From Pardosa pseudoannulata (Eukaryota > Arthropoda > Arachnida > Araneae > Lycosidae): 64,000 nt of DNA. Below the pieces are notes generated by a model. The model was not told the origin of the DNA, made no database searches, and was given only the letters and a program-made list of their open reading frames with translations. The translations under genes were made by a program, and so were the position numbers. Location: positions 42,458,971-42,522,970 of the forward strand of contig CM063506.1 in the NCBI GenBank assembly GCA_032207245.1. Direction: 5' to 3'. This document shows, one piece after another, positions 46,972 to 58,165 of the stretch (position 1 is the first letter of the stretch; every line of letters begins with the position of its first letter).

Positions 46972-47271
46972 ATATTTGCTTCTTATAACTGAACAAGTGT
47001 TTTCAACTTTGAGCTTTAGAATGAATAATTTCAGAAATAGACTGACAGATGAGCATTTAGCCTCGTTCCTTAAAATCAGTACACCTCACTTCGAACCTCA
47101 GTATAAGGAACTTTTAAAAATGAAATCACAATTTCATTCATCTCATTAATGTATTTAAACCGTTAGGTACTTGTATATTGTTTTTAAAATTTTAGAAAAA
47201 TTTATCTTGGCCCGCCAAATTTATTTTCTTTCGATTTTTGGCCCGCGGCTGAAAAAGTTTGCCCATCCCTG
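46972..47271 (+). pseudogene. hAT transposase C-terminal fragment with 3' TIR
   Basis: The frame to 47,149 ends with ITEQVFSTLSFRMNNFRNR, then LTDEHLASFLKIS. This is the end of the hAT dimerisation domain. After the stop comes a GCCCGC-rich part, and the terminal repeat AGTTTGCCCATCCCTG ends at 47,271. The upstream part of the listed frame (from 46,829) is not transposase. The element differs in its TIR from the hAT end at 43,463, so it is a separate insertion. Confidence 0.75.
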
Positions 47272-47564
47272 CATTAGGAGGATCCTAAGACTTGATTTCT
47301 TAGAAGCTTTCAATTATAAGTTCATCATTTAAGAATGGAGCTATTGTAGACGAATAAAAAAAGTCATTTGAACCTTTAATTTTACAATAGATGAATATTT
47401 ATGGAGCCGAATTATTAAGATTATAGCCAAATTATCGCGTTTGAAAGGTTTGTTTCATTAAAAGTTAGAAACAGAATACTCTAGCAATAACAACAGTTTA
47501 AAAATATCCAAAATTCAACAAAATATGATAATTAAATTTTAATTTTGTTAAATTCAAGGATAAA

Positions 47565-47760
47565 TTTACGGATGTCCCTGGACGCAAAAATATTTGTGTC
47601 GTTTCAATCCTTAAGCCTTCTACTCTTTAGTTTTGTGTTATAAACTCATGAATCCACCTCCCTATTCCCTCTTTCATCTTTTAGTTGTTTTATTTTCTGC
47701 TTACTGTTGGAAATATCTGGATTAGAGGGCTCGGCCCAGGCAATCCAGTTGCCCTACCAT
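47565..47760 (+). mobile_element. Old LINE 3' UTR fragment
   Basis: Inverse of the 3' UTR found at 14.9-15.2 and 23.1-23.4 kb. It matches through GACGCAAAAATATT, the TCATGAATCCACC block and the GGGCTCGGCCCAGGCAATCC end. It is more diverged than the other copies (perhaps 20%), so the LINE family has been active for a long time. Orientation is plus. Confidence 0.7.
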
Positions 47761-48091
47761 CTTGAAGGTCTTGAAATAGCCAAAAACATTAGGAAGATAA
47801 TTCCTTTTTTACTTGATGATCGTAATTTAAAAAACTTTTAACAGAATTTTATTTACTTGACCTAAGAGAACACTAGTAAAGTTATACTGATAAGCAGTTG
47901 TATTATTACCGAAGCGACAAAGCATTTACTGAACCTGCATTCATAAACAAGTTGGCTAAAAAACTAAATCCGTGTCTAATACACTACGAGTATTTCTACA
48001 TTATCGAGAATAAAAGCTTAATTTATTAAATTTCAAATATTTAATAAATAAAGTATCAAAAACTAATCAAAAAGTAATTTTTAGTTAAGTT

Positions 48092-48619
48092 TCACTTATA
48101 CCTTGAGATAGCAAGCTTTCTTCCATGAAGCAGTGTTTCGTTTAAAGAAGCGATAGCCCATTCTGCCGCTTCATCGTCAGCAAATTGAACAAATCCATAT
48201 CCTTTAGGATCTCCCCGAAAGTTTTTGGCTACTTTCACCGACAAAACTTCCCCAAAAGCAGAAAACATATTCTTGAGGGAGAGTTCATCCACTCTGGTAT
48301 CCAAATTCTTCACTACTAAGTTTGCACTCTTGGACAGCGAGCTGGGCTTATTCTGTGCCCACATGATGCGCATAGCTTTTCCAAGTATTATGTCATAATT
48401 TATTGTGTCCATAGCCTTCTTGGCTTCCTCTACATCAGAAAAGTTCACATATCCATACCCTAGGGAGATTGCTGTTGTCGAATCCCTACATAGCTTCACC
48501 GATGATACTTTTCCTACCAAAGAAAATTTTTTGTACAAAATAGCTTCATTGCAATCAGGGTGAAGATTACCAACATACAGTGACATGTTATAAGATGGTA
48601 TATAGTCGTAAAACTTCAA
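48092..48619 (-). CDS. Poly(A)-binding-protein-like, two RRMs, intronless
   Basis: 175 codons without stop or intron. RRM1 has RNP2 LYVGNL and RNP1 GYGYVNF (residues about 13-90). RRM2 has RNP2 LVVKNL and RNP1 KGYGFVQF (about 100-174). Order, linker (MRIMWAQNKPSS) and spacing match the start of cytoplasmic PABPC, which binds mRNA poly(A) tails. PABPC normally has four RRMs plus a C-terminal MLLE domain; here the protein stops right after RRM2. An internal Met at residue 11 or 12 may be the true start, matching PABP N-termini. AATAAA occurs downstream (minus strand) near 48,020, but no poly(A) tract. It is either a truncated processed copy or a short expressed paralogue; the open frame favours recent origin or selection. 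Confidence 0.8.
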   Translation of the reverse strand: MKFYDYIPSYNMSLYVGNLHPDCNEAILYKKFSLVGKVSSVKLCRDSTTAISLGYGYVNFSDVEEAKKAMDTINYDIILGKAMRIMWAQNKPSSLSKSANLVVKNLDTRVDELSLKNMFSAFGEVLSVKVAKNFRGDPKGYGFVQFADDEAAEWAIASLNETLLHGRKLAISRYK

Positions 48620-49204
48620 GATTCAGGGCTTTTAGTACCAGTCCGGATAACTATACCAAGTCATAGTTTAATGACTATAGAAATGATATAATGAGACATT
48701 CAAATTTGCGATGTCTCGTGCTGTAGATTAAAATCCTGGATTATGGTTATTGTCTCAGTGACTTGCCTCGCTTCATTGTCATCTTAGCTTTTATGCGACG
48801 TTTTATAAAGTTAAAAATTATTTGACGCATCTGAATGTCAATAGCATATAGAGTTAATTTCATGCATTCAGGAGTTGCGTTGATTATATTTAAAGGGAAA
48901 TTTAATATGTATAACACTCTCACTCCATCCAAAATGAGGTTTCAGCTTTGTAGATAATATATATTGTCTGGGATTTGGCGGTTGACACTCCTATTCAGAA
49001 ATTGTAGGCGGTCCAAAACAAAACAGAAGTGCATCCTGTATGCTGCTATTGGCTTTGTGACATTGAGCTTGTATACGAAGGAATTTAAAAATATCCAATA
49101 GCGCTATTTATCTCAGTTATTACCTTTAACAATGAGTTATAGCAAATACCCCTGTTTACGTAGTGAGTTTAGGTGTCCAGCAACTGCTTTTTTTCTAACT
49201 AAAA
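48620..49204. other. Region without recognised gene
   Basis: Spacer upstream of the PABP-like ORF. No promoter element could be assigned with confidence. Confidence 0.35.
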
Positions 49205-49368
49205 GCTGCTACCATATTACAGTCGACATATGTCACTGGTGACTTCCGCGTCATAATGACGTCAGAAATCACCAGAGATGGGAATTTGGTCACAAACATT
49301 TTCCTCTTTGATGTCATTATGACGCAGAAGTCGCCAGTGACATATGTCGACCGTAATATGGTAGCAGC
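49205..49368. mobile_element. Foldback MITE with 60-bp inverted arms
   Basis: The arms 49,205-49,264 and 49,309-49,368 are near-perfect inverted repeats (4 mismatches by eye) around a 44-bp centre, beginning GCTGCTACCATATTAC. The two overlapping open frames here are artefacts of the palindrome. A related half copy lies at 50,930-51,040. Confidence 0.88.
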
Positions 49369-49461
49369 CCTGGTCAAAATCCAGGTTCAATTTCTTTCTC
49401 AGTGTTTCGTACTCGTTTGCATGTTACCGCTTTATTAATTATGGACCTTTTCTAGGCTTTT

Positions 49462-49477
49462 TCTCCTCTCTCTCTTG

Positions 49478-49534
<57 letters not shown>
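49462..49534. repeat. (CT)n followed by (AT)n microsatellite
   Basis: A pyrimidine (TC/CT) run passes directly into an AT run. Confidence 0.95.
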
Positions 49535-49535
<1 letters not shown>

Positions 49536-50087
49536 GTATCAAAATTTTTTCACTTTAATATTTCCTTAAAAACCTCCTCTCTCCCATTCTTATTCCTTAA
49601 AATCTATTTTTTCAGCCTCAAAATGTCTTAATCAAAGGAGTATCCTAGAGTTAAAATTCTTCCAATACATTTGCCATACATTTCTGTCCAACAGATGTAA
49701 ATTTTCTGCCCATTCAACATAGTTTTCCAGCTGTCGCGGACAAATGGCTCAGCTTTTCTCCTCATCTAACAGTTAAATTCACTGACTAAGTTTCTTCTTC
49801 CTTTTGAAAATTCTATCTGTCTTCGCTCTTGGGTACACCTAGTTCGAGCAAAGTGTTTTCGTGTCATTCTCTTGTCTGTGGTTGACTGGTAAAGATCTCA
49901 TATTTTGCAGGTAATGAATAAAGTTTAAGTTTCGTTACGAACTGTGCCTGTTCTTTTTACCAAAATGGCTCGACTGCAATTTACTCAGTCTAGTAGCTTA
50001 AATTTCTCCTTGTCCAGTAGCCCGAGCAAGTAAAAATAATAGGGGCTATAATTTCAAATGTGTACAGCAGCTGTATAATTCCTGGAT

Positions 50088-50089
<2 letters not shown>

Positions 50090-50175
<86 letters not shown>
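50090..50175. repeat. (AC)n-(AT)n microsatellite
   Basis: A short CA run is followed by about 38 AT units, up to the left edge of the MITE at 50,176. The right flank of the MITE is again TATATATGTGTG, i.e. the same microsatellite. Confidence 0.95.
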
Positions 50176-50178
<3 letters not shown>

Positions 50179-50734
50179 GGTGTTTCAAAAATGACCGGTA
50201 TATTTGTAAAATCAATAAAAACTAAACGGACAGTGATAGAAATACACAGTTTATTGCAATCTGCTTGAGACAATAGTAAATTTTCAGGCAGACAAACTTT
50301 CAAAATTAGTTACAATATTCCACAACAGATGGCTCTGCAGTCTGGAAAAATCTGAACTACGATATTATTCTGTGGAGACTCTTAAAAGACCAGGTGTACC
50401 GCCACTATCCAGAAACAATTGAATAACTGGACCAGTAAATCTCTTCTTCAAGTGAAGCCGTCCCGCCAGAGATGTTTACACGGGTTTCTGATAATATCGC
50501 TATGAGACTACGCCATGTTATTGGTGCGCATGGTAGATATCTGGAAAATATAGTATAGATTTTTCCAGATTGCAGCGCCATCTGTTGTGGAACATTGTAA
50601 TTAATTTTGAAAGTTTGTCTGCCTGAAAATTTACTATTGTACCAAGCATATTGCACTAAACTGTGTATTTCTATCATTGTTCGTTTAGTTTTTACTGATT
50701 TCTAAAATATACCGGTCATTTTTGAAACACCCTG
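50176..50734. mobile_element. Long-TIR MITE (559 bp) with TA target duplication
   Basis: The ends CAGGGTGTTTCAAAAATGAC are perfect inverted repeats that extend inward with about 90% identity for about 180 bp on each side (50,176-50,355 and 50,555-50,734). TA flanks both ends (50,174-50,175; 50,735-50,736). No coding capacity. The TA target and terminal motif suggest a Tc1/mariner-superfamily derivative; the microsatellite context makes the TA duplication less diagnostic. Confidence 0.9.
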
Positions 50735-50929
50735 TATATATATGTGTGTGTGTATATATATGTAAGTAAATATTCCAACAAATGTCTAGGAGAGGTTGGG
50801 CACACCATAAGGATGAAGAATTGCATAGGAATCCATGATTGGAAACGTGAGAGGTAAGTGGTAGCAGAGGTCAAATATAGGAAATGAAACAAGAGGGTGT
50901 ATAATTTGAAACAATTATTGGACACAATG

Positions 50930-51040
50930 GCTGCTACCATATTGCAGTCGACATATATCACTGACATATATCATATTATCGACATATATCATATTATCAC
51001 TGGTGACTTCTACGTCATGATGACGTCAGATTTCACCAGA
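50930..51040 (+). mobile_element. Half copy of the foldback MITE
   Basis: It matches the left arm and part of the centre of 49,205-49,368 (GCTGCTACCATATTGCAGTC; ACGTCATGATGACGTCAG), with an internal ATATATCATATTATC duplication. The right arm is missing. Confidence 0.8.
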
Positions 51041-52057
51041 GGGATGAATTTGCTCATTCTCGGGGTGATTCAAAAGAATATGTTCATTTTTCCATAAAGA
51101 AATCATTGACATTAAGATATAGTGTATGGATTGCCATACTTGCGTATACTAAATTAAAAAATAACATATAAATTCATGTTCAATTGCGGAGTTTATTCAC
51201 TACCTTTTTGGCTATTTCGGCAACATTTTAGACTAAGTAGGCTTTTTAACTAGTCTTCTATATAAAATTCTACCCGTGCACTTGCTCAAATTCAGAAGCT
51301 TGGCATATATTTGGTTCAGTATCAACTTCACTTGCTTCATCGAATAAGTATACAAAAATATCTTTTAGATATCTTATACTTAGGGGTAGCTATTGTACAG
51401 GAAATGCAGAACTCTCTGTTTTTGTTTATATAAAAATGCGTTTATTAATATATTTTTTCTCGTTATTGATTTCGCCATTAACAATTGTAGATGATAAAAA
51501 TAGTCTTGTAGGCTGTGCAGACGTCGACGTCACTAGATGGCATCAGCTCATTGGAGATTATCTTATAATTGAAATTTTAGGTACCTAAGAATCACACAAG
51601 TTGGAGTCATTAGATTGTGCCTGCTAACTATTGGCTAATGTTGACTTGCATCACTTTATTTTACATAATACCATAACTATACGCAAAATGACAAGTGTGT
51701 ACACGTTTACTTTCGAAGTTAAATACAAAATAAGGCATTGTCCATCAAGAATTTCTTTTTCTCCGTCTGTATCATGCTCAACGTGCTTTCTCTGTTTCTA
51801 TAAGTATTTGAACTTTACAATTCTCATAGCTTTTACTTTAGAACATTTCTAGGGCTATTGACAATTATGACCTCATTAAATGAAAACTCAAGAAATAGGG
51901 TTCTCTGACTGTAAGTGAAGGTAATACTGAAGAATAGGTTGCCCCTTGCCAAATTTTGCGAAATTATTGGCGATATTTACTAAAACACAAAGGTATTCCA
52001 TCCGAACACTGTATCCCTTACTTCTCAAAAGGACGACTTTAATTGATGTAGAGTGCG
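51041..52057. other. Region without recognised gene
   Basis: Spacer; the frames at 51,631 and 51,946 have no recognisable domain. Confidence 0.4.
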
Positions 52058-52069
52058 CCATTGTAATAG

Positions 52070-52184
52070 TTTTTGTTTGGAGCGCTACAGTCTGCTGTTT
52101 TGCTACACGAAAGCTAATGAGACCGAGACCTACTGTTTAAAGCCGATTCTGAACGGCTACGAACACCCATGCCACTAGCGGAAT
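52070..52184 (-). repeat. 5'-truncated SINE with 12-bp TSD
   Basis: Minus-strand copy of the SINE family from just after the B box to the tail (GGTCTCATTAGCTTTCGTG; CTGTAGCGCTCCAAAC). It is flanked by perfect CCATTGTAATAG duplications at 52,058-52,069 and 52,185-52,196. The truncated 5' end plus TSD shows LINE-machinery retroposition. Confidence 0.9.
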
Positions 52185-52906
52185 CCATTGTAATAGAATT
52201 ATATACTTTTACTTAATTAACAAAAACCGCTTAGAAACCGGGAATCTATGGGCAACTAATCTCCCAACAGTTTAGAAAGCTAGCATCTCGAAATTATTAA
52301 AAATTATCCTTAGTGAACCATTAATGGTTTATTATAGCTAATTTTTTTTAAGCAATACGAGCATTTAATATATAAGAAAAGTGTTCTCGTAAAAGAACTG
52401 GATATAAAAAAGATATAAATTCAAATATAGCTACAGATTGTTTGGACACGGCGAGATCGGGAGAAAATGTTAGGCTGTCATGCTCAGAGTTTTATCGCCA
52501 AGTTGGCGGGGGCACCCTGTTATTCAGTCAGTGAAATGTAAAACCTGAAACTTTTGCAGTCGACTCTCGCTGAGAGTTTCCAAAACGTTGTTGACCTTTT
52601 TTTCTCTAAATACAAAGAGTAAAATATATTTTATTTTTATGTAATTTTGTAAGTGAGGCATACCGAAACATAAATGTATGCATAATAAACGATATTTTCT
52701 CATGCTTATTTTTTTTAAAGTTTTATAAAGCACACATTTATGATTTGGTTGTAGATTTCGAAAGTCGAAACGCCTCTGGTTATACTGAATATGTATACCA
52801 TATAAAACGCTGTTTTTTTAGCACAAAAAAATCTCCAGAAAAGAAGTGTTTTTATTATTGCTGCTGTGTGTTGACAAGTTTTCATTATTATTACTTATAA
52901 AAATTT

Positions 52907-52985
52907 CGCCAACATGCCAAGGTACAGATGTAGTACATACATATCTTCATTAGTTCACTTTCGAGATTTTGCGACATTTTGCTTA
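52907..52985 (+). repeat. Dispersed 80-bp repeat, copy 1
   Basis: It begins CGCCAACATGCCAAGGTACA and includes CTTTCGAGATTTTG. Similar copies occur at about 53,093-53,170 and 55,813-55,895. They are parts of larger decayed AT-rich elements. Confidence 0.6.
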
Positions 52986-53092
52986 CCATATCTACTGTTG
53001 TAAGTATGTATAACAAACGAATATATTCAGTCAAGGAGTGTTATTATTATTGTTGAGCTTTGGCGATGTTCCTGTTATTAATAGTAAAAACA

Positions 53093-53170
53093 TCGCCAAC
53101 ATGCAATGGTGCAGATGTAATATATTTCCTCATTGGCTTTCTTTCAAGATTTGAAGCTATTTCGCTTTTT
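53093..53170 (+). repeat. Dispersed 80-bp repeat, copy 2
   Basis: Begins CGCCAACATGCAATGGTGCA; related to the copies at 52,907 and 55,813. Confidence 0.6.
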
Positions 53171-53185
53171 TTTTTCGGTGCAACC

Positions 53186-53925
53186 TTGATATACCCCCCA
53201 AAAAATTACGCTCCAAATCTGGCTTTACTTACGGACTTTTTAGGGTTACTGTTTCTTATTTTGGTGTTGCCAATTTAGGTTTTTCAGCTTTTAGGTTTTT
53301 GCTGTTGCCAAATTTAGTATTTTCTTGTATTTTGTACCATTTTTTGAGATTTTTTTTAAAGTTTTGTGGCAACAATATTTGGATTTCATATATGTTTTAC
53401 CGCCATTTCATTCATTCGTCATTTCTTTGTGAAGTAAGTGATCAAGCGGATTTCTGACTTGCTGTATTTTGCTGCAAATCTGGTTGTATTTTCCAATTAT
53501 ATTTTTTTATTAATTATTTTTATCTTTTATCTTTTAATATGTTTCGTAAATCATGTTTAGCGGCTAATGTTGATTGTTTCAATAAATTTATTGAAATTGC
53601 TGCTGGGGTAAATTGGGAGGAATTCAAAATTTCTGTATAAATAATTCTTCTTATTAGATTGCCGACATGTATTTTCAATTGTATTTGTTAAAATTTTTGT
53701 GTAAATTGCATATATGTTATTCAGTGTCATTTATTTGTATTTTTTAGGTATTTGTTGTATTTTTTAGGTATTTTTTTATTTTGTATTTAATGATTCCGTA
53801 TTTTTTATGTATTAATTATTTGTATTTAGCGAGAATCCATCTTGGCGCCAAAAACAGGTATTTTGCTTGGCGAGAAAAAAAGTCGCCAAATTTCCGATTT
53901 GGGGGGTATAGGGTATATCAAAGTA
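53186..53925. repeat. Possible element with imperfect inverted ends
   Basis: The left end CTTGATATACCCCCCAAA (about 53,187) and the inverse of the right end (TTGATATACCC..., then CCCCCCAAA, about 53,892-53,922) resemble each other with a short insertion. The interior is AT-rich with repeated TTTTAGGTATTT and GTTGCCAA motifs and no coding frame. A MITE-like element is possible but not proved. Confidence 0.4.
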
Positions 53926-55812
53926 GTTCCTTTTTTTCGATTATTTCCAGTGGTGGGGAAAGCCTCCCACTGCATGTAAACTGTTACAAGTCTGGTAACC
54001 TCCCGGCACAATATTATATTAGCGGGATATATAACTGCCCTTTCTCAGTTGTTATACGAAGCATAAAAACTTGTTGTTACTTAAATCCAAATGTTTTTTT
54101 GGATCGGTATACTGCATTATGTTTTCTAAAATTTGTTCTTTTTATTTAATTATTCAGCATTTTTGCACTTAGATTTCTACCAGATTAGTGAGTTAAAAAT
54201 TGTAGTCAATTACTGAAGTAAACTGAGCTATCGTTTCCTTTTAATAGACGTACATTTGGAAATTTGGTTGGATAGGCGATGTAAAGAACTACAACTTTTC
54301 CTTCTCGAGTAGAATGTAAAAAGAACTCCAACTTCGACTTCTAGTGAAGTAGGTTTCTGGTTTTATGATGGTTTGTAAAAAATGGCGTTGCTCCACTATA
54401 TGATGATCCAGTGTAAAGTTTGTGAAGTAAATCTGTGGTTAATAAAATTATTTTAAAAAAGAATTTTTTAGTGATATGTTCGTGTCACGTGTGTTTTGCT
54501 GGTCAACACATCTGAAAAGGAATAAAAATAATTGTCAATTCATGACAGCGGTTTTAATAAATTTTCGTTTTATCAATTAAGTGATGCAATATATGCCCAA
54601 TGATGACAGGTCGCTTGGGATTTTAGACGTTTTCTTTACTATTTAGAGAATTATACATGGATTATCCTAAACCTCAGGCCTATAAAGAGTATGGTAGACG
54701 TCATATATTTCAGCGAAAATGTTTTTCTGAAACGGAAACGGTCAAACTGTCCACCAAGAAATTAAAAAAAAAATCCGAAAGTTATTTACTTTTATTCATA
54801 AGATAGCTTTCAGGTCGTAGAATAAGGCTTATTTGCTATCGTAAACGTTCTCTGGAAATTAAGTTGGAAAAAATTATTAATAGTCAAACTATCCCGCGCA
54901 AAATATGTCTAATTATTCTTTAATTTTCAAAAAGATAAATATTTCGATAAGAGAAATACATTAATTTTAAATAATTTTTATTTTATAGTCTACTAGGTAA
55001 ACTATCAATAAAGTTCGAAGTTATTTGAAAGAAAGAAATGCACCTGGAGTGTTTCAAATACTTTTGTTTTATAAACTATTTAAAGTACTTATTAGTAATA
55101 ACTGGATTGTCTGCCGTGGTAACAATTATTTTAATTATTAGGGATTATTATATTAATTATTAATTATATATTACTTATACATTATTTATAATTGTTAAAA
55201 CAAATCACTCTCTTTTTACTCTAAATAGAAAACTCTCATTTACCGACAAATAAACACCATTTTTATTATAACATCAACTTCAGAAAAAAATTCTAAACTT
55301 TCCAAAACCAATAAACACAATAATAACGTTGCCATTTTTGAAACACAAAATTTTAGAAAACATAAATAATATAATCAAAACTAGTAACTATAGTAACCAA
55401 TCACAAAATACAAAGTAAAAGTTAAATATTTGAGTCAAAATATTTTATAATAATAATTATATTAATCATGAGGTAAGGAATATTAAAATACCTCCTTTGA
55501 ATCATATCCTTAGTTATAATTCTACAGTTATAATTTGATGTTTAGTGAGAACAAATTTTCAGGTAAATTACGCCAATCTGAAAGTCCACTTTAGCCTAAA
55601 AGTAAGAAAAGACCCTGTATATGAAATCATAAATGTAAATAAATTTTGAAGCATTGAAGAAGCAGATTTGAAATTTTGCATGCACTTGAACTTCATTTCA
55701 AACGATAATTTGAGCCAATAAAATGTTCAATATATTGACTTATTTATTGTACCAGGTCCCTTTAATATAAAAAAAAAACATGAAAGGCTACCATATCCTC
55801 TTTAAAATTTAA
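53926..55812. other. Region without recognised gene
   Basis: AT-rich sequence; the 122-codon frame at 53,781-54,149 has no domain and looks accidental. Confidence 0.4.
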
Positions 55813-55895
55813 ACATCGCCAACATGCCATGGTAGAGATGTAGTATATTTCTTCATTGACTCGCTTTCGAGATTTGGCACCATTTTGCTCTTTTG
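55813..55895 (+). repeat. Dispersed 80-bp repeat, copy 3
   Basis: Begins CGCCAACATGCCATGGTAGA and includes CTTTCGAGATTTGGCACC; related to the copies at 52,907 and 53,093. Confidence 0.6.
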
Positions 55896-56149
55896 GCGAG
55901 AATTTTGTAGTGATATTGCTTCATACTACTTGTAAACATTTAGAATTCTAGTAACTTCCTGGCGAAATATTATATGAGCGAATAGTACCTTTCGAACAGA
56001 AAAGTCTTCACTATACTAGTTAAATTTTGTTTAATTTAAAAATAAATTGTTTAACTTTGTTTAAAAAACTATTTCTAGATCATTAATAAGGGTGTAACTT
56101 TATAAACTTGTTTAATTTTGTTTTAAGAAGTAATACATTAAAAAAATTA

Positions 56150-56244
56150 ATGCATATATATATAAAATATATATATATATATTTAAATACTATATATATA
56201 TTTTTTATATATATTTTTTATATAATATATAAATATATATATAT

Positions 56245-56284
<40 letters not shown>

Positions 56285-56326
56285 AAAAAAAAATATATAT
56301 ATATATATATATTATATGTATATATT

Positions 56327-56359
<33 letters not shown>

Positions 56360-56403
56360 TACATATATATATACATATATATATACATATATATATTAAA
56401 CAA

Positions 56404-56435
<32 letters not shown>

Positions 56436-56462
56436 TTTTTTATATAAATATATATATATAAT
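56150..56462. repeat. AT-rich low-complexity block
   Basis: About 310 bp of TA, TATATT and AAATATATA motifs. The Tyr/Ile-rich frames here are artefacts of composition. Confidence 0.95.
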
Positions 56463-57566
56463 AGCATATCCCAGTACTAAAATTATCAAACCAATGGGCA
56501 TGTCACCAAATTCAAAAACCCAGTTTTTGCAAATTGCTCTAATTTTTTATTTTCTTTTTTTTTTAAATTTGTATTCAATTTAACAAAATTAAACCTTTTT
56601 TTTAATTTGACAAAAATTTATTTGTTAAATTATATAAATTAATACAAAACGAAGACAAATTGTAAACATATTGGCGACGATTGTATTTTTAAAATTAGCC
56701 AAAAACATGATGGCCTCTATATTTCATTTTAAGAAATTTAAAAAAAAATTAAAATTATTTTAAATAGAAACTAACTAGCATTTTTACTAGGCGTACTAAA
56801 ATTATATTAATATGAGCCATAGACTTCATTTTATATCACAATAAATGCTATTTTTTGAGTTTTCAAATTTTTAACAATTTTTAATTTTTTTGCTTATTAA
56901 ACATAATACATATTTATAATTTCAATTTACAGAATAAAACACTCAATTTTACTTTAATTTGACATCAAAATTTAGTTCTTAATATATATTGAAATTTATT
57001 AAAATTTATTGAATATTGAATATGTAAATTATGTCTATATTGAAATGTATTTAAAATTAGTAAAAAATATCGCTTCTTTCATTTGGCTTATATTTCATTT
57101 TAAGAAATTTAAAAAAAAATTAAAATTATTTTAAATGTTGAAACTAAGTATATTTTTAAAAGTTTTCGCTTTATTAAACAGAATGTATAATGTTCATTCT
57201 ATAATGAACATAGCTTATATTTTGTAATGAACCACAAAAAGCTGTTGTGACGAAAACTTTTAACCTTAAAAGGTATTATGTCCTCATAATACAAAAAGAA
57301 TAAAAATATTAAGCAACTATTTAGTGTTATATCAGTTTCATGCTTGATATTCTAAGTAACTTACATGCATAAATTAAGTTATCCGACTGGTTTTCAATAA
57401 CAGCTTTTCATGAAAATTTAGAAAGATATTTATTTATTTAAAAGGCCTAATTATGTTAAAAACAGTTTTTATTTTGTCTATATATTAAATGGAAGTTATG
57501 GCAAAAATCGAAGTTAATCCATAGACCTGAGGATGCCTTTGAAATTTATTGGCAGTTACAGTTTAA
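56463..57566. other. AT-rich spacer with an internal duplication
   Basis: Two copies of a block starting TTCATTTTAAGAAATTTAAA (about 56,727 and 57,091) with related flanks suggest an old segmental or transposon duplication. No gene. Confidence 0.5.
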
Positions 57567-57568
57567 TA

Positions 57569-58165
57569 CAAGATCCAGCTATTAATTTCCAGGACTCATG
57601 AAATAACTCTGATAAAAGAAAGGTTAAAAACTTAGCCATTTAATATGAGTCAAAATAATCCCCATCAGCCGTAATGCATGTCTGTTCTTGGCTGTAGAAA
57701 TTTCGGAAAGAAGTTTTAAAGTCCTCTTTTGGAATGCTCTTTAATAGTGACGTTACAGTTTACAGTTGCTTCCGGTGTGCCTACGGACATCGGCCGACCT
57801 GTGTGTGGATCATCTTCGACGCTTTCGCGCCGGTCCCGAAAGCGTTTAAACCATTCAAAACTTCTTGAGCGGGATAATGTTTCATTGCCGTTTTGTTTTA
57901 ACATTTCGTTGGCTTCCGCAGATGTCTTGCCCAATTTGAATCAAAACTTAATGTTAATTTTTTGCTCCATTTTCACTTCAACAACAGGAGTTTAAGAGTT
58001 ACGTTTTAATGCGCCTTTCCAGGAGAATTACTTACCTCAGAATGGCACTGATTGCATTGCACATGCGCAAGAAAACGCTCTTCAATATGCAATCATTAGC
58101 GCCATCTTCCAGATTTTCGTTCTCCTACAGTGACGTCAGTCCTGGAAATTAATAGCCGAACCTTG
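57569..58165 (-). mobile_element. Internally deleted mariner element with TA TSD
   Basis: 597 bp bounded by about 28-bp TIRs (CTATTAATTTCCAGGACT in both, with 2-3 mismatches near the ends). It is flanked by TA at 57,567-57,568 and 58,166-58,167. A full mariner is about 1.3 kb; this copy lost the catalytic middle. Confidence 0.92.
57650..57970 (-). pseudogene. Mariner transposase, N- and C-terminal remnants fused
   Basis: From ATG 57,970 the frame has an in-frame TGA after ten codons. It then reads LGKTSAEANEMLKQNGNE and SFEWFKRFRDRRESVEDDPH, the mariner N-terminal helix-turn-helix that binds the TIRs. After HTGRP... the frame is lost. In another frame SIPKEDFKTSFRNFYSQEQ and GDYFDSY, the extreme transposase C-terminus, follow to a stop at 57,650-57,652. 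The whole DD34D catalytic domain is deleted. Confidence 0.9.

Noticed and set aside
49195..49438. Two overlapping opposite-strand ORFs of 60 codons
   Set aside because: They mirror each other because the MITE is a palindrome.
56108..56501. Tyr/Ile-rich ORFs on both strands
   Set aside because: Pure artefacts of the AT dinucleotide block.
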